Notes under the pieces: generated by a model
What the model saw: only the letters and a program-made list of their open reading frames with translations
Databases searched by the model: none
Told to the model about the DNA's origin: nothing
Made by a program: the position numbers and the translations under genes
Source: an uncultured bacterium
GTDB lineage: Bacteria; Cyanobacteriota; Vampirovibrionia; Gastranaerophilales; Gastranaerophilaceae
Reading direction: 5' to 3'
Assembly: GCA_947361225.1 (NCBI GenBank)
Contig: CANAIK010000006.1
Coordinates: forward strand, 1 to 52,608
DNA length: 52,608 nucleotides
In this document: positions 24,170 to 31,890 of the stretch, piece after piece
Layout of the letters: each line of letters starts with the position of its first letter
How positions within the stretch are numbered: position 1 is the first letter of the stretch

Positions 24170-27054
24170 TAAAAACTACAAAAGAAATTATTAAAGACAA
24201 CAAAAACTACGAAAATTGGAAAAAAGACTATAATTTAGAAGACAAAAAAATTCAAAGAGAATTAAGCCAAGAAGAACTAATCGAGGCGCAAAAAGACAAA
24301 GAAGTTATCCAAAGAATTACCAAACAAATTAACAATAAAGCCGAAGAATACTCCGAGAATATGGAAACTGCAGCAGGCGTATTAATCGAAGGAACGCCGC
24401 TTCTTGGAGGAGTAGTTGGTGCGATTATTAACCTAATTATTAATAAAACCGGCTTAGGTGATAAAATTACAGAGAAAAATTTCCAAAAATTCTTAAATAA
24501 AGCACCTGAAGCTGATAAGGAAAGTTTAAAACAATTATTTAACCAAGTCCAGGAGGATTCTAAAACAAAAGCTAAAGGACTTGTTGGAAAATTTACAAAA
24601 ATGCAGAATTCATTCTCTTTGTTTTGGGAAACAATGAGAATTAACTTCGAACAAAATCAAGCTGCTAAAACTTCGACTTTTCAAGAAGTATTCCAAGGTT
24701 TTAAATCAATGTATCAATCATCTAAAGTTATAAAATTTACAAGGGGCTTTGGAATTGTTGCAATTGGAAGTATGATTACAGGGTACGTTGGAGCTTTGCT
24801 TGGTTTAAAACTCCAAAAATCCTCAGCCAGAGCAGGACGTTTTATAGCTAAACGAGAAATTGAGCAAAACCCGATGAATTTTGTCGGATACACAGAACAA
24901 GATTTCGATTCGGTTAAAGATATTAAGGCTCCAAAAAAATCAACAAAAGAAAATTTTGTTAACTATATTACTTTCCTTCCTCGTGTAATTAAGGAATATT
25001 TCGATTATGAAAAATTCAAAAAAACAGAAGGAAAAGACCAAAAAGAACTGTTGAAAGAGCTAAATAAACTTGAAGTTTCAACCGAACAGCTCCAAGAGGC
25101 AAAAGACCTTCAAAGAAAGCTGTTTACAACCTTCGAAAGTGTTGATGACAAATCTCAAGAATACTCCGAATCAATGGAAGCTGCAAATGAAATGATTCAG
25201 CCTTTAATCCCTGTTTTTGGATATTCGCTCCTGGTCCTTCCTGTTGTAATTGCGGGAATTAAAACTGTAAAAAAAGGAGTCCCCGGAGCAATTGAATCTG
25301 TAACAGGAACAGTTGCAAAACACACCAAATTCCTCAAGGGAAAAGCCGTAAATAAATATTTTAATCAAGTTTCGGATAATATCGCTGATGTTGTTGCAAA
25401 ACAAAAAGTTGACGATAAATCAATAAGTTTATTAACAAAAAACTTAACCCCTGAACAAGTTAATGAGCTTAAAGCAATAATTCAAAAAACAAAAGGGACG
25501 GATAATGAACTTAAAGAATTGATGAAAGAAATGTCGAATGCAGGTTTTGCAAATTCAGCAATTGAATCTTTGTTATCTATGATAAAACCATTTATTAAAA
25601 ACGAAGACGCAATAAAAGAACTTGAAAAAACTTGTAGCGATCCAACTAAAATTGCCGATTTTGTTAACAACTTAGGACTTCCTAATATAAAAATTTCTTC
25701 ATTATTGGATTCAGTTTCAAAAATTCAAGCACAAGAAGGCAGTTTTGTTGAAAATTTAAAAATAAAAGATTTATTATCCAACTTAACCAATGCCTCCAAA
25801 AAAGCACAAGGACACGATAATGAACTTAAAGCCTTTTTATTGGAATTAACCAAAAAAGGAGGATTTGTTGATACTTTATCCGATTCACAAATAATGAATA
25901 TTATAAATATCCTAACCAATAGTGCAACGAATGATAAATCGGGTATTATTGGAAGAATTACGGATAAAATTAACAAAAAGACAACTAAAATCGGGATGAA
26001 ACAAGCCCTCAAAACAATTGCCAATAGCAAGGATTTACCAAATATTAAAATTTCTCAATCAATAAACGATATAATTAATTCGATTAACTCCGCAAAAGGC
26101 GCCGATAATGAAATTTTAGCGATTCTTAAATCATTTAAAGATACTAAAACGTTTAATCAAGGTGTAGACAAACTATTAAGCACTTTACCCGAGAATTTGT
26201 CTCCGGAAGAAATTGTTAGTACAATTAATTCAAGATTAAATAATATATTGCCTAAATCAATTGAAGATTTATTAATAACAGAAATTAAAGCCAAAGGCGA
26301 TATCAAAAAAGCGATAAACAGTGTTATTAATAACGCTAAACTTCCTATTGACTTTAAATTCTCACAAGCAATCCCTACTGGAGGAATAAAACTCGATTCA
26401 ATAGCTAATATTACAAAAAAAGATATTGAGAATTTGAAAAAAACCTTGTTGGATAAAAACAAAGGACTTATAACAAATTGGACACAAGAACAAATTAAAA
26501 ACGGAACCTTTAGAAACAAGGTTTTAGAAAATATCGATTCCTTGCCGGACGGAATGATAAAAGATTTATTAAGAAGCATTGTAAACTCAAGTGCAACAGA
26601 CGAACAGCTGGCTAAAATTTTCTCTAATGTTGCTCAGTGTCTAAAAAATATTCCGACTGACCAATTTAAGAAAATTCTGGATACAGCATTTGTTGAATTC
26701 AAGAAAAATCCTCAAAAATTTATAGAAGCATTAAAATCAGGTGAATTTGCACAGATTCTTGTAACTAAAGGACTTGTAACAACAACCGCACTAGCGTCTT
26801 TTGGCTGGTCAGCCCTTTCTATAGCTTTAGCTTTCTGCATTGAAAGCACTTTTGCCTCAATGCAAAAAAGAGCAGGGCGTTTAGGGGTAATGAAAGGTTT
26901 AGAAGAACTTGGCGATGAAAAATTCTATAGCAACGAAACCTCAAAACAAAAAGAACTTAAAGAGCAAAAAGAACCTCAAAAACAACCTAAAACCGATTCT
27001 GTTTTTAACGCTCCAGGGTTTGAGAATTTCTTAAAACAACAAAAAACTACTTAA
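24145..27054 (+). CDS. Repeat membrane protein of unknown function, 3' part (split by frameshift)
   Basis: The frame is open from 24145, but the first ATG is at 24361. The codons before it (FKGLIKTTKEIIKDN... to EEYSEN) are clearly coding because they align with the coiled coils of modules 1 and 3. Module 2 ends with a hydrophobic block (FGIVAIGSMITGYVGALLG) and the signature KSSARAGRFIAKREIEQNPM then NFVGYT. Module 3 begins with a coiled coil ending QEYSESMEAA. It then has a roughly 480-residue insertion containing three GxDNE repeats (near 25495, 25810 and 26098) and two LPNIKIS repeats. It closes with a hydrophobic block and a weaker signature (MQKRAGRLGVMKGLEELG). The C-terminal tail is Lys/Gln rich. 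The 3' end overlaps the convergent pnuC-like gene by eight bases. The function is unknown. Confidence 0.72.
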   Translation, partial: KRQRFKGLIKTTKEIIKDNKNYENWKKDYNLEDKKIQRELSQEELIEAQKDKEVIQRITKQINNKAEEYSENMETAAGVLIEGTPLLGGVVGAIINLIINKTGLGDKITEKNFQKFLNKAPEADKESLKQLFNQVQEDSKTKAKGLVGKFTKMQNSFSLFWETMRINFEQNQAAKTSTFQEVFQGFKSMYQSSKVIKFTRGFGIVAIGSMITGYVGALLGLKLQKSSARAGRFIAKREIEQNPMNFVGYTEQDFDSVKDIKAPKKSTKENFVNYITFLPRVIKEYFDYEKFKKTEGKDQKELLKELNKLEVSTEQLQEAKDLQRKLFTTFESVDDKSQEYSESMEAANEMIQPLIPVFGYSLLVLPVVIAGIKTVKKGVPGAIESVTGTVAKHTKFLKGKAVNKYFNQVSDNIADVVAKQKVDDKSISLLTKNLTPEQVNELKAIIQKTKGTDNELKELMKEMSNAGFANSAIESLLSMIKPFIKNEDAIKELEKTCSDPTKIADFVNNLGLPNIKISSLLDSVSKIQAQEGSFVENLKIKDLLSNLTNASKKAQGHDNELKAFLLELTKKGGFVDTLSDSQIMNIINILTNSATNDKSGIIGRITDKINKKTTKIGMKQALKTIANSKDLPNIKISQSINDIINSINSAKGADNEILAILKSFKDTKTFNQGVDKLLSTLPENLSPEEIVSTINSRLNNILPKSIEDLLITEIKAKGDIKKAINSVINNAKLPIDFKFSQAIPTGGIKLDSIANITKKDIENLKKTLLDKNKGLITNWTQEQIKNGTFRNKVLENIDSLPDGMIKDLLRSIVNSSATDEQLAKIFSNVAQCLKNIPTDQFKKILDTAFVEFKKNPQKFIEALKSGEFAQILVTKGLVTTTALASFGWSALSIALAFCIESTFASMQKRAGRLGVMKGLEELGDEKFYSNETSKQKELKEQKEPQKQPKTDSVFNAPGFENFLKQQKTT

Positions 27055-27697
27055 GCTCTTTTTTCCAAGCGTATAGAAAATAAATCGAAAGAAAAAAGTA
27101 AATTGACCACATAAAAACAACAGTTAAACCGCTTGAGGTAAGGAAAAAAACCTTGAGCCAAATAAAAACGGACAACAAATTGACAAAAAACCAAACATAC
27201 CATTGTTCAATGCATCTTTTAAGGGTTAGATATTGTCCCAAAACGGAAAAAACCCCGACAAACCCATCTTTATAGGGGGTTATATCCCCGGTTTTTTGCA
27301 GAATCAAAGAAACCAATAATGACAACAAAAAAGAAACCAAAAAATAAACAATTCTTTGTTTTTTTGTAAGTTTAGTTTTTACAACCGAATTTGTTTTAGA
27401 ATTTAAATGCTTTTTCCAACTAAAAATCCCTATAATTTGAATCGGGATATAATAAAAAGCATAAAGAACAAAACTTCCAAACAAATTATTTATAAAACTA
27501 AGATAACTGTACAAAAAAGACCCTGTTATCCCGCTAAAAAAACAAAAAATTTTTCCTTTGCCCGCAAAAATCGTATATGTAATAGAACAAATCGCAGCAA
27601 TCATTACAATTGGTTTATCTTTGGATAAAATTGACAAAAAAATAACAGATAAAATAATTAGAAAGAAAGCAATTTTTTCTATTTTCTTTAAACCCAT
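27047..27697 (-). CDS. pnuC: PnuC-like nicotinamide riboside transporter
   Basis: This is a multi-spanning membrane protein of 216 residues with about seven hydrophobic segments. The region SFLYSYLSFINNLFGSFVLY, with YYIPIQIIGIFSW after it, and the later LGQYLTLKRCIEQWYVWFFV with a VNLLSVFIWLK segment correspond to the PnuC core, where aromatic and Asn/Gln residues bind nicotinamide riboside. PnuC takes up the vitamin by facilitated diffusion for NAD synthesis, with trapping by a kinase encoded elsewhere. It is convergent with the repeat protein gene. No NAD-related riboswitch is evident in the short leader, and a hairpin stands between it and the next upstream gene. Confidence 0.87.
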   Translation of the reverse strand: MGLKKIEKIAFFLIILSVIFLSILSKDKPIVMIAAICSITYTIFAGKGKIFCFFSGITGSFLYSYLSFINNLFGSFVLYAFYYIPIQIIGIFSWKKHLNSKTNSVVKTKLTKKQRIVYFLVSFLLSLLVSLILQKTGDITPYKDGFVGVFSVLGQYLTLKRCIEQWYVWFFVNLLSVFIWLKVFFLTSSGLTVVFMWSIYFFLSIYFLYAWKKELK

Positions 27698-27718
27698 AAT
27701 TTATAAATTTCAATAATT

Positions 27719-27750
27719 AATGGCGCTTTTCAAAATTGAAAAACGCCATT
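27719..27750 (-). terminator. Stem-loop after the 140-residue membrane protein gene
   Basis: AATGGCG (27719-27725) and TTTTCAA (27727-27733) pair with TTGAAAA (27736-27742) and CGCCATT (27744-27750), with one mismatch and a two-base loop. It sits nine bases after the stop of the minus-strand gene at 27759. The T run is imperfect. Confidence 0.65.
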
Positions 27751-27758
27751 ATAAACTT

Positions 27759-28181
27759 CTACATTATTGTGCCTTGCGTTTGCAGCATTTCCATCATAAC
27801 AGAACCAAGCATAATTGCTGTCATGACACTTACTATTGTTAAAACAACGGAAATTGTCAAACCTGCAATCGCCCAATTTTTTTGAATTCTTTCGAATTCT
27901 TCAATACTTGCGAATTCTTTATTCTGCCAAGCCCAACGATTTCCCATTATTCCAAACCAAATGCACATTCCAAGGGGAACCAAAGCTCCAATAATCGGAA
28001 TAATCGCAAAAATTCCCGACAATAATATTAAAAAAGTAATATAAGTTCTATTTCCGATACCCCAAATGAAACTCAAAAAAAACGCACCCCAGTTGAATCT
28101 TTTAAGAATAATATCCGGAACCGGAGCGTTTTTGCCTTTTCCTGAGCCATTTGAGCCTTTATTATTTTTTTGCAATGACAT
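27759..28181 (-). CDS. Small membrane protein with FNWGAF domain
   Basis: This 140-residue protein has a charged, Gly/Lys-rich cytosolic start (NNKGSNGSGKGKNAP). The block FNWGAFFLSFIWGIGNRTYI follows, then a hydrophobic pair, GIMGNRWAWQNKEF, EEFERIQKNWAIAGL and a final membrane segment. The same FNWGAF...SWIWG...GNEWAYKNR pattern recurs in the middle of the next upstream gene product, so the two are paralogous in this domain. Similar small membrane domains exist in uncharacterised bacterial proteins. I cannot name a function. It is 21 bases downstream of that gene, with a ribosome site of AAAGGAAA type, so the two form an operon. Confidence 0.75.
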   Translation of the reverse strand: MSLQKNNKGSNGSGKGKNAPVPDIILKRFNWGAFFLSFIWGIGNRTYITFLILLSGIFAIIPIIGALVPLGMCIWFGIMGNRWAWQNKEFASIEEFERIQKNWAIAGLTISVVLTIVSVMTAIMLGSVMMEMLQTQGTIM

Positions 28182-28202
28182 TATTTATTTTTTCCTTTCT
28201 TG

Positions 28203-29384
28203 TTACTTTAATGTTGGATTGTAGAATCTGTAAGCCTTAAATGCAGCTTGCACAATATCTTTAAAATTAGGATCTTTTTTATTGGTTAAAGATTCATCAA
28301 AATAAAATTCGCCTAATAATTCTTGATTTTTAGAGCTGTAAATTTTGGTTCTTGGAAGTTCGGTCGTTTTAGAATAGTGTTTTCCGTCGTGTTTTTGCAT
28401 TTTTTTACCTGACGCAATAGTTGCCGCCATATCAAGCATTGTTTGCTTTTCTTTAAACGATGAATTAGCCCATTCCGAAGGTTCCACATAAAACTTATTA
28501 ATTTTAGGTCCAATTGTATAGGATTTAAAATACAATGACCCAAAGGATTCCATTGTTGATTGAATTCTTTCAATCGGAGGTTTGCTTGGAACCTTATGCA
28601 CTGCTGGTTGTTTAGAAACCGCCAAGGCTGCCGACAAAATTATAATAAAAATAAAAATCGACAAAGCTATCGCTATAATAGGGATAATTATTACATAAAT
28701 TATTATAAACACCAAAGATTGAGTTCTTTGTGAATCTAAGAATTTTTCATCGTTCTCCCAAAGACGATTTTTATACGCCCATTCGTTCCCTTTAATCCCG
28801 CAAACCAGCTGGAAATAAAAACTTGCAGGGGTAAAACAAAGAAGAAGAATCCAAAGGGGTTTGTATGAATTATTAATTAAACCCCAAATCCAACTGCCCA
28901 AAAAAGCTCCCCAGTTGAATTCTTTGGTAATATCGTGAGGGTCTTGTCCTGTAATTTTTCCTTTTGTAAATAATAAGTAAATATTAAGTCCAAAAACAAA
29001 ACCAACAAGGATTGCTGCAATAAATATCGGGAAAAATATTGAAACACCGCTAAGAGCAATAATTATTGATGCTGCGATATTAAAAGTCCGATTAACAACG
29101 CCGTTTATATCGTTTAATCGTCTTATTGCATTTGAAATTGAAACTGTTGATAAAAAAACAGATGTAAAAATAATCCAGGCTTTTATCCACAAAGGAGCGC
29201 TGTAAATAATCTCGTTTAGCTTAAAAATATTATCAATACTTCCAATGTTGTTAATAATATAAGATTGCTGGGGTATTATTGAAAAAGACGCAATCATACA
29301 AATATAAACAAAGTTTAAAAAATAGTCCCTGCGCCCGATAATACCGCAAAAACTTATCAAATTGCTATTTTTTTCTAAATCCAC
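28203..29384 (-). CDS. DUF805-like plus FNWGAF-domain membrane protein
   Basis: The protein begins with a DUF805-like segment: FCGIIGRRDYFLNFVYICM, then hydrophobic helices and AIRRLNDIN, to about residue 145. A second membrane domain EFNWGAFLGSWIWGLINNSY ... GIKGNEWAYKNRLW (about 155-225) is shared with the neighbouring small protein. After one more transmembrane stretch comes a soluble C-terminal region of about 125 residues (SKPPIERIQSTMESFGSLYF ...) with no recognised motif. Translation starts at GTG 29384, supported by AAGGAT seven bases upstream. The function is unknown; fusion of two small membrane domains suggests a shared partner or a sorting role. Confidence 0.75.
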   Translation of the reverse strand: MDLEKNSNLISFCGIIGRRDYFLNFVYICMIASFSIIPQQSYIINNIGSIDNIFKLNEIIYSAPLWIKAWIIFTSVFLSTVSISNAIRRLNDINGVVNRTFNIAASIIIALSGVSIFFPIFIAAILVGFVFGLNIYLLFTKGKITGQDPHDITKEFNWGAFLGSWIWGLINNSYKPLWILLLCFTPASFYFQLVCGIKGNEWAYKNRLWENDEKFLDSQRTQSLVFIIIYVIIIPIIAIALSIFIFIIILSAALAVSKQPAVHKVPSKPPIERIQSTMESFGSLYFKSYTIGPKINKFYVEPSEWANSSFKEKQTMLDMAATIASGKKMQKHDGKHYSKTTELPRTKIYSSKNQELLGEFYFDESLTNKKDPNFKDIVQAAFKAYRFYNPTLK

Positions 29385-29406
29385 AGACGAAATCCTTTTT
29401 TATAAT

Positions 29407-29435
29407 ATTCTATACTTTATTTAAATTTTTGTAAA
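29407..29435 (-). promoter_or_regulatory. Promoter for the DUF805-like operon
   Basis: On the minus strand TTTACA (29435-29430) and TAGAAT (29412-29407) are 17 bases apart, about 22 bases before the GTG start and its ribosome site. Confidence 0.55.
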
Positions 29436-29465
29436 GTTTTTATTGGTATTTTTGTAATTCTTAAT

Positions 29466-29494
29466 TAAAAAAGGGGTTTTATAATAAACCCCTT
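29466..29494 (-). terminator. Intrinsic terminator after the lytic transglycosylase gene
   Basis: On the minus strand the stem AAGGGGTTT (29494-29486) pairs with AAACCCCTT (29479-29471) across a six-base loop. The T run TTTTTT follows, nine bases after the stop codon. Confidence 0.88.
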
Positions 29495-29503
29495 GATAAA
29501 ATC

Positions 29504-29992
29504 TTAAATCATATTCGAAATACTGGAATCAGCCTTAAAACCGTTATATTCTCTTTTTATATTTTTAATAAAATTCTTAGTTGAGGCAAAAGGCGGAATT
29601 CCGTTGTATTTGGCAACGTTCCCTGGACCCGCATTATAGGCCGCTAAGGCTAAATCCATTGAACCGTATTTTTTGTAGAGCATTTGATAATATCTCAACC
29701 CGCCTTCAATGTTCTCACTTACAATATAAGGGTTTACGCCTAATTTTTTAGCGGTTGAAGGGGTAAGTTGGTATAATCCAATCGCACCACCCGGACTTTT
29801 AATACTTGTGTTAAAATTAGATTCAATTTTTGCAATACTAAGAGCAATATAAGGGTCAACGCCCATTTTCTGCGCAGTTTTGACAATAAGTTGTTTGGGG
29901 TTTTGTGGCGATTGAGAAGCGCTCGTTGTGTTAGTAGCCATTAATAGGAAGGACAAAGCGACTAACAAAGTTTGTACTAGCTTTTTCGTCAT
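29504..29992 (-). CDS. Exported lytic transglycosylase (SLT domain)
   Basis: This small soluble or loosely attached transglycosylase would cut peptidoglycan between MurNAc and GlcNAc with 1,6-anhydro product formation. A signal peptide (to about residue 26, ending TTSASQ) is followed by a single SLT domain. The catalytic Glu57 is in ALSIAKIESNFN. GAIGLYQLTPSTAKKLG and LALAAYNAGPGNV are standard family motifs. The length is 162 residues. I prefer ATG 29992 because GAGG lies nine bases upstream. ATG 30007 is in frame but has no ribosome site. It is a single-gene unit with its own promoter, structured leader and terminator. Confidence 0.93.
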   Translation of the reverse strand: MTKKLVQTLLVALSFLLMATNTTSASQSPQNPKQLIVKTAQKMGVDPYIALSIAKIESNFNTSIKSPGGAIGLYQLTPSTAKKLGVNPYIVSENIEGGLRYYQMLYKKYGSMDLALAAYNAGPGNVAKYNGIPPFASTKNFIKNIKREYNGFKADSSISNMI

Positions 29993-30019
29993 AAAATATA
30001 TCCTCATTTTTGTATTAAC

Positions 30020-30053
30020 CGGGTAAAAAACTTGTTAGAACAAGCAAAACCCG
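30020..30053 (-). promoter_or_regulatory. Structured 5' leader of the lytic transglycosylase mRNA
   Basis: The outer stem CGGGT/ACCCG (30020-30024 with 30049-30053) encloses unpaired A-rich strands and an inner stem CTTGTT/AACAAG (30031-30036 with 30039-30044). It lies between the promoter and the ribosome site. It could regulate translation or mRNA stability, but I match it to no known riboswitch. Confidence 0.5.
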
Positions 30054-30065
30054 AAGTTCTTTATT

Positions 30066-30094
30066 ACTATAGCACAAAAACTAATATTTTGCAA
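30066..30094 (-). promoter_or_regulatory. Promoter of the lytic transglycosylase gene
   Basis: On the minus strand TTGCAA (30094-30089) and TATAGT (30071-30066) are 17 bases apart, with TG making an extended -10. The predicted start, near 30059, gives a leader of about 67 bases. Confidence 0.75.
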
Positions 30095-30117
30095 CTTTTT
30101 AAGGTTTTATAGGGGCA

Positions 30118-30140
30118 AAACCGATGCAGCGCAACGGTTT
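30118..30140. repeat. Small GC-rich hairpin upstream of tRNA-Ser
   Basis: AAACCG (30118-30123) pairs with CGGTTT (30135-30140), and inside it TGC (30125-30127) pairs with GCA (30131-30133) around a three-base loop. It stands out in an A/T-rich region between divergent promoters. No T run follows, so it is a weak terminator candidate. Confidence 0.45.
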
Positions 30141-30174
30141 CAAATTACTATATTTGTAGTATTAAAATTAATTC

Positions 30175-30204
30175 TTGCCATTTATTTTAATTTTATGATA
30201 CAAT
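30175..30204 (+). promoter_or_regulatory. Promoter of tRNA-Ser
   Basis: TTGCCA (30175-30180) and TACAAT (30199-30204) are separated by 18 bases, with TG just before the -10. The tRNA begins 14 bases after the -10. Confidence 0.7.
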
Positions 30205-30217
30205 TAAATAAGTAAAA

Positions 30218-30306
30218 GGAGAAATGGCCGAGTGGCTGAAGGCGGCACCCTGCTAAGGTGTTAGGTGGAGTAATCTGCCTCGAGGGTTCGAATCCCTCTT
30301 TCTCCG
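30218..30306 (+). tRNA. tRNA-Ser (anticodon GCU)
   Basis: The acceptor stem GGAGAAA (30218-30224) pairs with TTTCTCC (30299-30305), with discriminator G. The anticodon stem CACCC/GGGTG-like arm carries the loop with GCT. A long variable arm and the T arm GAGGGTTCGAATCCCTC confirm a class II tRNA. CCA is not encoded, unlike tRNA-Asp in this window. The 246 bases after it up to the next gene are A/T-rich, with only short weak hairpins. Confidence 0.95.
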
Positions 30307-30552
30307 AATTTTAAAACAGAGCTAAAATTTACGCTCATTCTAGTTTAAATCCAATTTGAATTTTTGTATTTTATCATTTACTTTGATTATCGCAGTTAGT
30401 TTGATTATTTTAGCACTAACTCCAAAAAATTTTTATCTTGGAAATAAGTAACATTAAGCTTGAGAATCTAAGCTAATAATTAGTAAATTTTAAAATTTAT
30501 AGAACCAACGTTTCGAAATTATTTATAATAAATTTATGTTAATATTTATTTT

Positions 30553-31077
30553 ATGTCAAATGTGTTTTTAAAAACAACAAGAATAACTTTAAGATATATA
30601 ACTCAAGCTGATTTTAATGAATTAAAGGTTATTCTTCAAGACAAAGAGGTTATGCGAGTTTGGGAATACAACTTTAAAAACGAAGATGTGCAAGATTGGA
30701 TTAACAAAAACCTTGAATTATACAAAAAGCACAATTTGGGTTATTTTTTGATGATTGAGAATATTTCAGGCAAAGTTTTAGGACAAGCTGCACTTATAAA
30801 AGATATTATAGACGGATGCAAATACTACGAAATAGGATATATTATAAAAAAAGAATACCGACATCAAGGTTTTGCAACAGAAATTGCAAAAGCATTGAAA
30901 GACTATGCTTTTAATATTCTAAACTTAAAGGAGGTAATTTTTGAAATAAAACCCGATAATATTCCTTCACGAAAGGTTGCAGAAAGACTAAACGCAGTTG
31001 TTGTCGGGGATTTTATTAAAAAAGTTAAAGACAAGAATATGCTGCATTTAATTTATAAGTTATCCAACATCAAATAA
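30553..31077 (+). CDS. GNAT N-acetyltransferase, RimJ/RimL type
   Basis: This is an acetyl-CoA-dependent acetyltransferase of the RimJ/RimL-like GNAT group. The opening LKTTRITLRYITQADFNEL, the central YYEIGYIIKKEYRHQGFATE (acetyl-CoA pyrophosphate-binding loop, RHQGFAT) and the C-terminal IKPDNIPSRKVAERL are standard. The length of 174 residues is normal. No ribosome site is visible. A TATAAT at 30524-30529 would give a leader of only about 17 bases. The substrate (ribosomal protein N-terminus, small amine or other) cannot be read from sequence. Confidence 0.88.
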   Translation: MSNVFLKTTRITLRYITQADFNELKVILQDKEVMRVWEYNFKNEDVQDWINKNLELYKKHNLGYFLMIENISGKVLGQAALIKDIIDGCKYYEIGYIIKKEYRHQGFATEIAKALKDYAFNILNLKEVIFEIKPDNIPSRKVAERLNAVVVGDFIKKVKDKNMLHLIYKLSNIK

Positions 31078-31095
31078 ACCCTCAAAATCCGTGGT

Positions 31096-31413
31096 TTAAT
31101 TTTTATAAAAAATAGAACCGATTCCACTACCAATAATGGCAATTATTCCATATATAATTATATAAACAAATGCCGAAGGGTTGTAGTAAATAAAAATTGA
31201 AGGTGTGAATAAAATCATTGTTATTATTGGAAAAACAAAACTAAAGTTATTATACAAACCGTGTATAATTGCACTTAAAAATACGATAAAGGGAATAACA
31301 AAAAGCATTATAATTGCTGCCATTGCTGTATTTGAGGCAAAATTTGGAAGTGCATAAAAATTTAGAATCAAAATAATTATATACGGCAAAAAATTAAATA
31401 ATTTCTCTTTCAT
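31096..31413 (-). CDS. Small integral membrane protein of unknown function
   Basis: This 105-residue protein is made almost entirely of three or four hydrophobic helices (FLPYIIILILNFYALPNFA, AAIIMLFVIPFIVFLSAIIH, FVFPIITMILFTPSIFIYY, VYIIIYGIIAIIGSGIGSIF). There is one short charged N-terminus and a short basic C-terminus. No family is recognised. It lies 44 bases after a GNAT gene on the same strand and converges on another GNAT gene. Clean membrane topology and codon use support a real gene. Confidence 0.6.
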   Translation of the reverse strand: MKEKLFNFLPYIIILILNFYALPNFASNTAMAAIIMLFVIPFIVFLSAIIHGLYNNFSFVFPIITMILFTPSIFIYYNPSAFVYIIIYGIIAIIGSGIGSIFYKN

Positions 31414-31457
31414 TTTTTGATTCTAGCACAATAATATAAAAATAACCTTTATATACT

Positions 31458-31874
31458 CTATAATTCTTTTTTCATCCAAAAATGGGGGCAATTTTCATCG
31501 TAGTCCACCTTGCTGCAAATTTGATAACCCGATTTTAAATAAAACTCTTTTGCAGCAATTTGAGCGTGTAAATGAATTTCTTTTCCATTTTCTTTTTTAA
31601 TATATTCCTCAGCTTCTTTTAAAATTTGAGAACCCAAATTTTTTCCACGATATTCTTTAATTATTGCAAGCCTGCCAAATATCCAGATATTTTTTTCTTT
31701 ATCAAAAAAATATCTGCAAACTCCAACAGGTTTTTTATTGTCAAACATTACAAGATGATTTATTTTGTAATCCAAATCTTCAAATTCGTTTACAAAACCT
31801 TGTTCTTCAATAAAAACCTTTGTTCTTATTTCCTTTATTTCTTTTGTTAATGTTTTATATTTTTTTATTATCAT
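31458..31874 (-). CDS. GNAT N-acetyltransferase
   Basis: This is a compact GNAT-fold acetyltransferase of 138 residues. EIRTKVFIEEQGFVNEFEDL at the start resembles the YjcF/ElaA-like subgroup. The acetyl-CoA loop is RLAIIKEYRGKNLGSQILKE, and the C-terminal part EIHLHAQIAAKEFYLKSGY gives the conserved beta-strand and Tyr. It lies 16 bases after the DUF1848 gene and is probably the fourth or fifth gene of the operon beginning with the dehydratase at 36.5 kb. Its substrate is unknown. Confidence 0.88.
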   Translation of the reverse strand: MIIKKYKTLTKEIKEIRTKVFIEEQGFVNEFEDLDYKINHLVMFDNKKPVGVCRYFFDKEKNIWIFGRLAIIKEYRGKNLGSQILKEAEEYIKKENGKEIHLHAQIAAKEFYLKSGYQICSKVDYDENCPHFWMKKEL

Positions 31875-31890
31875 AACTTATTAAACGGTT

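Noticed and set aside
26157-26579. Minus-strand frame of 140 codons, hydrophobic
   Set aside because: It is a shadow of the repeat membrane protein on the other strand, with no ribosome site.
30307-30552. Small RNA or short gene between tRNA-Ser and the GNAT gene
   Set aside because: Only weak 5-6 base-pair hairpins and short frames without ribosome sites are present.
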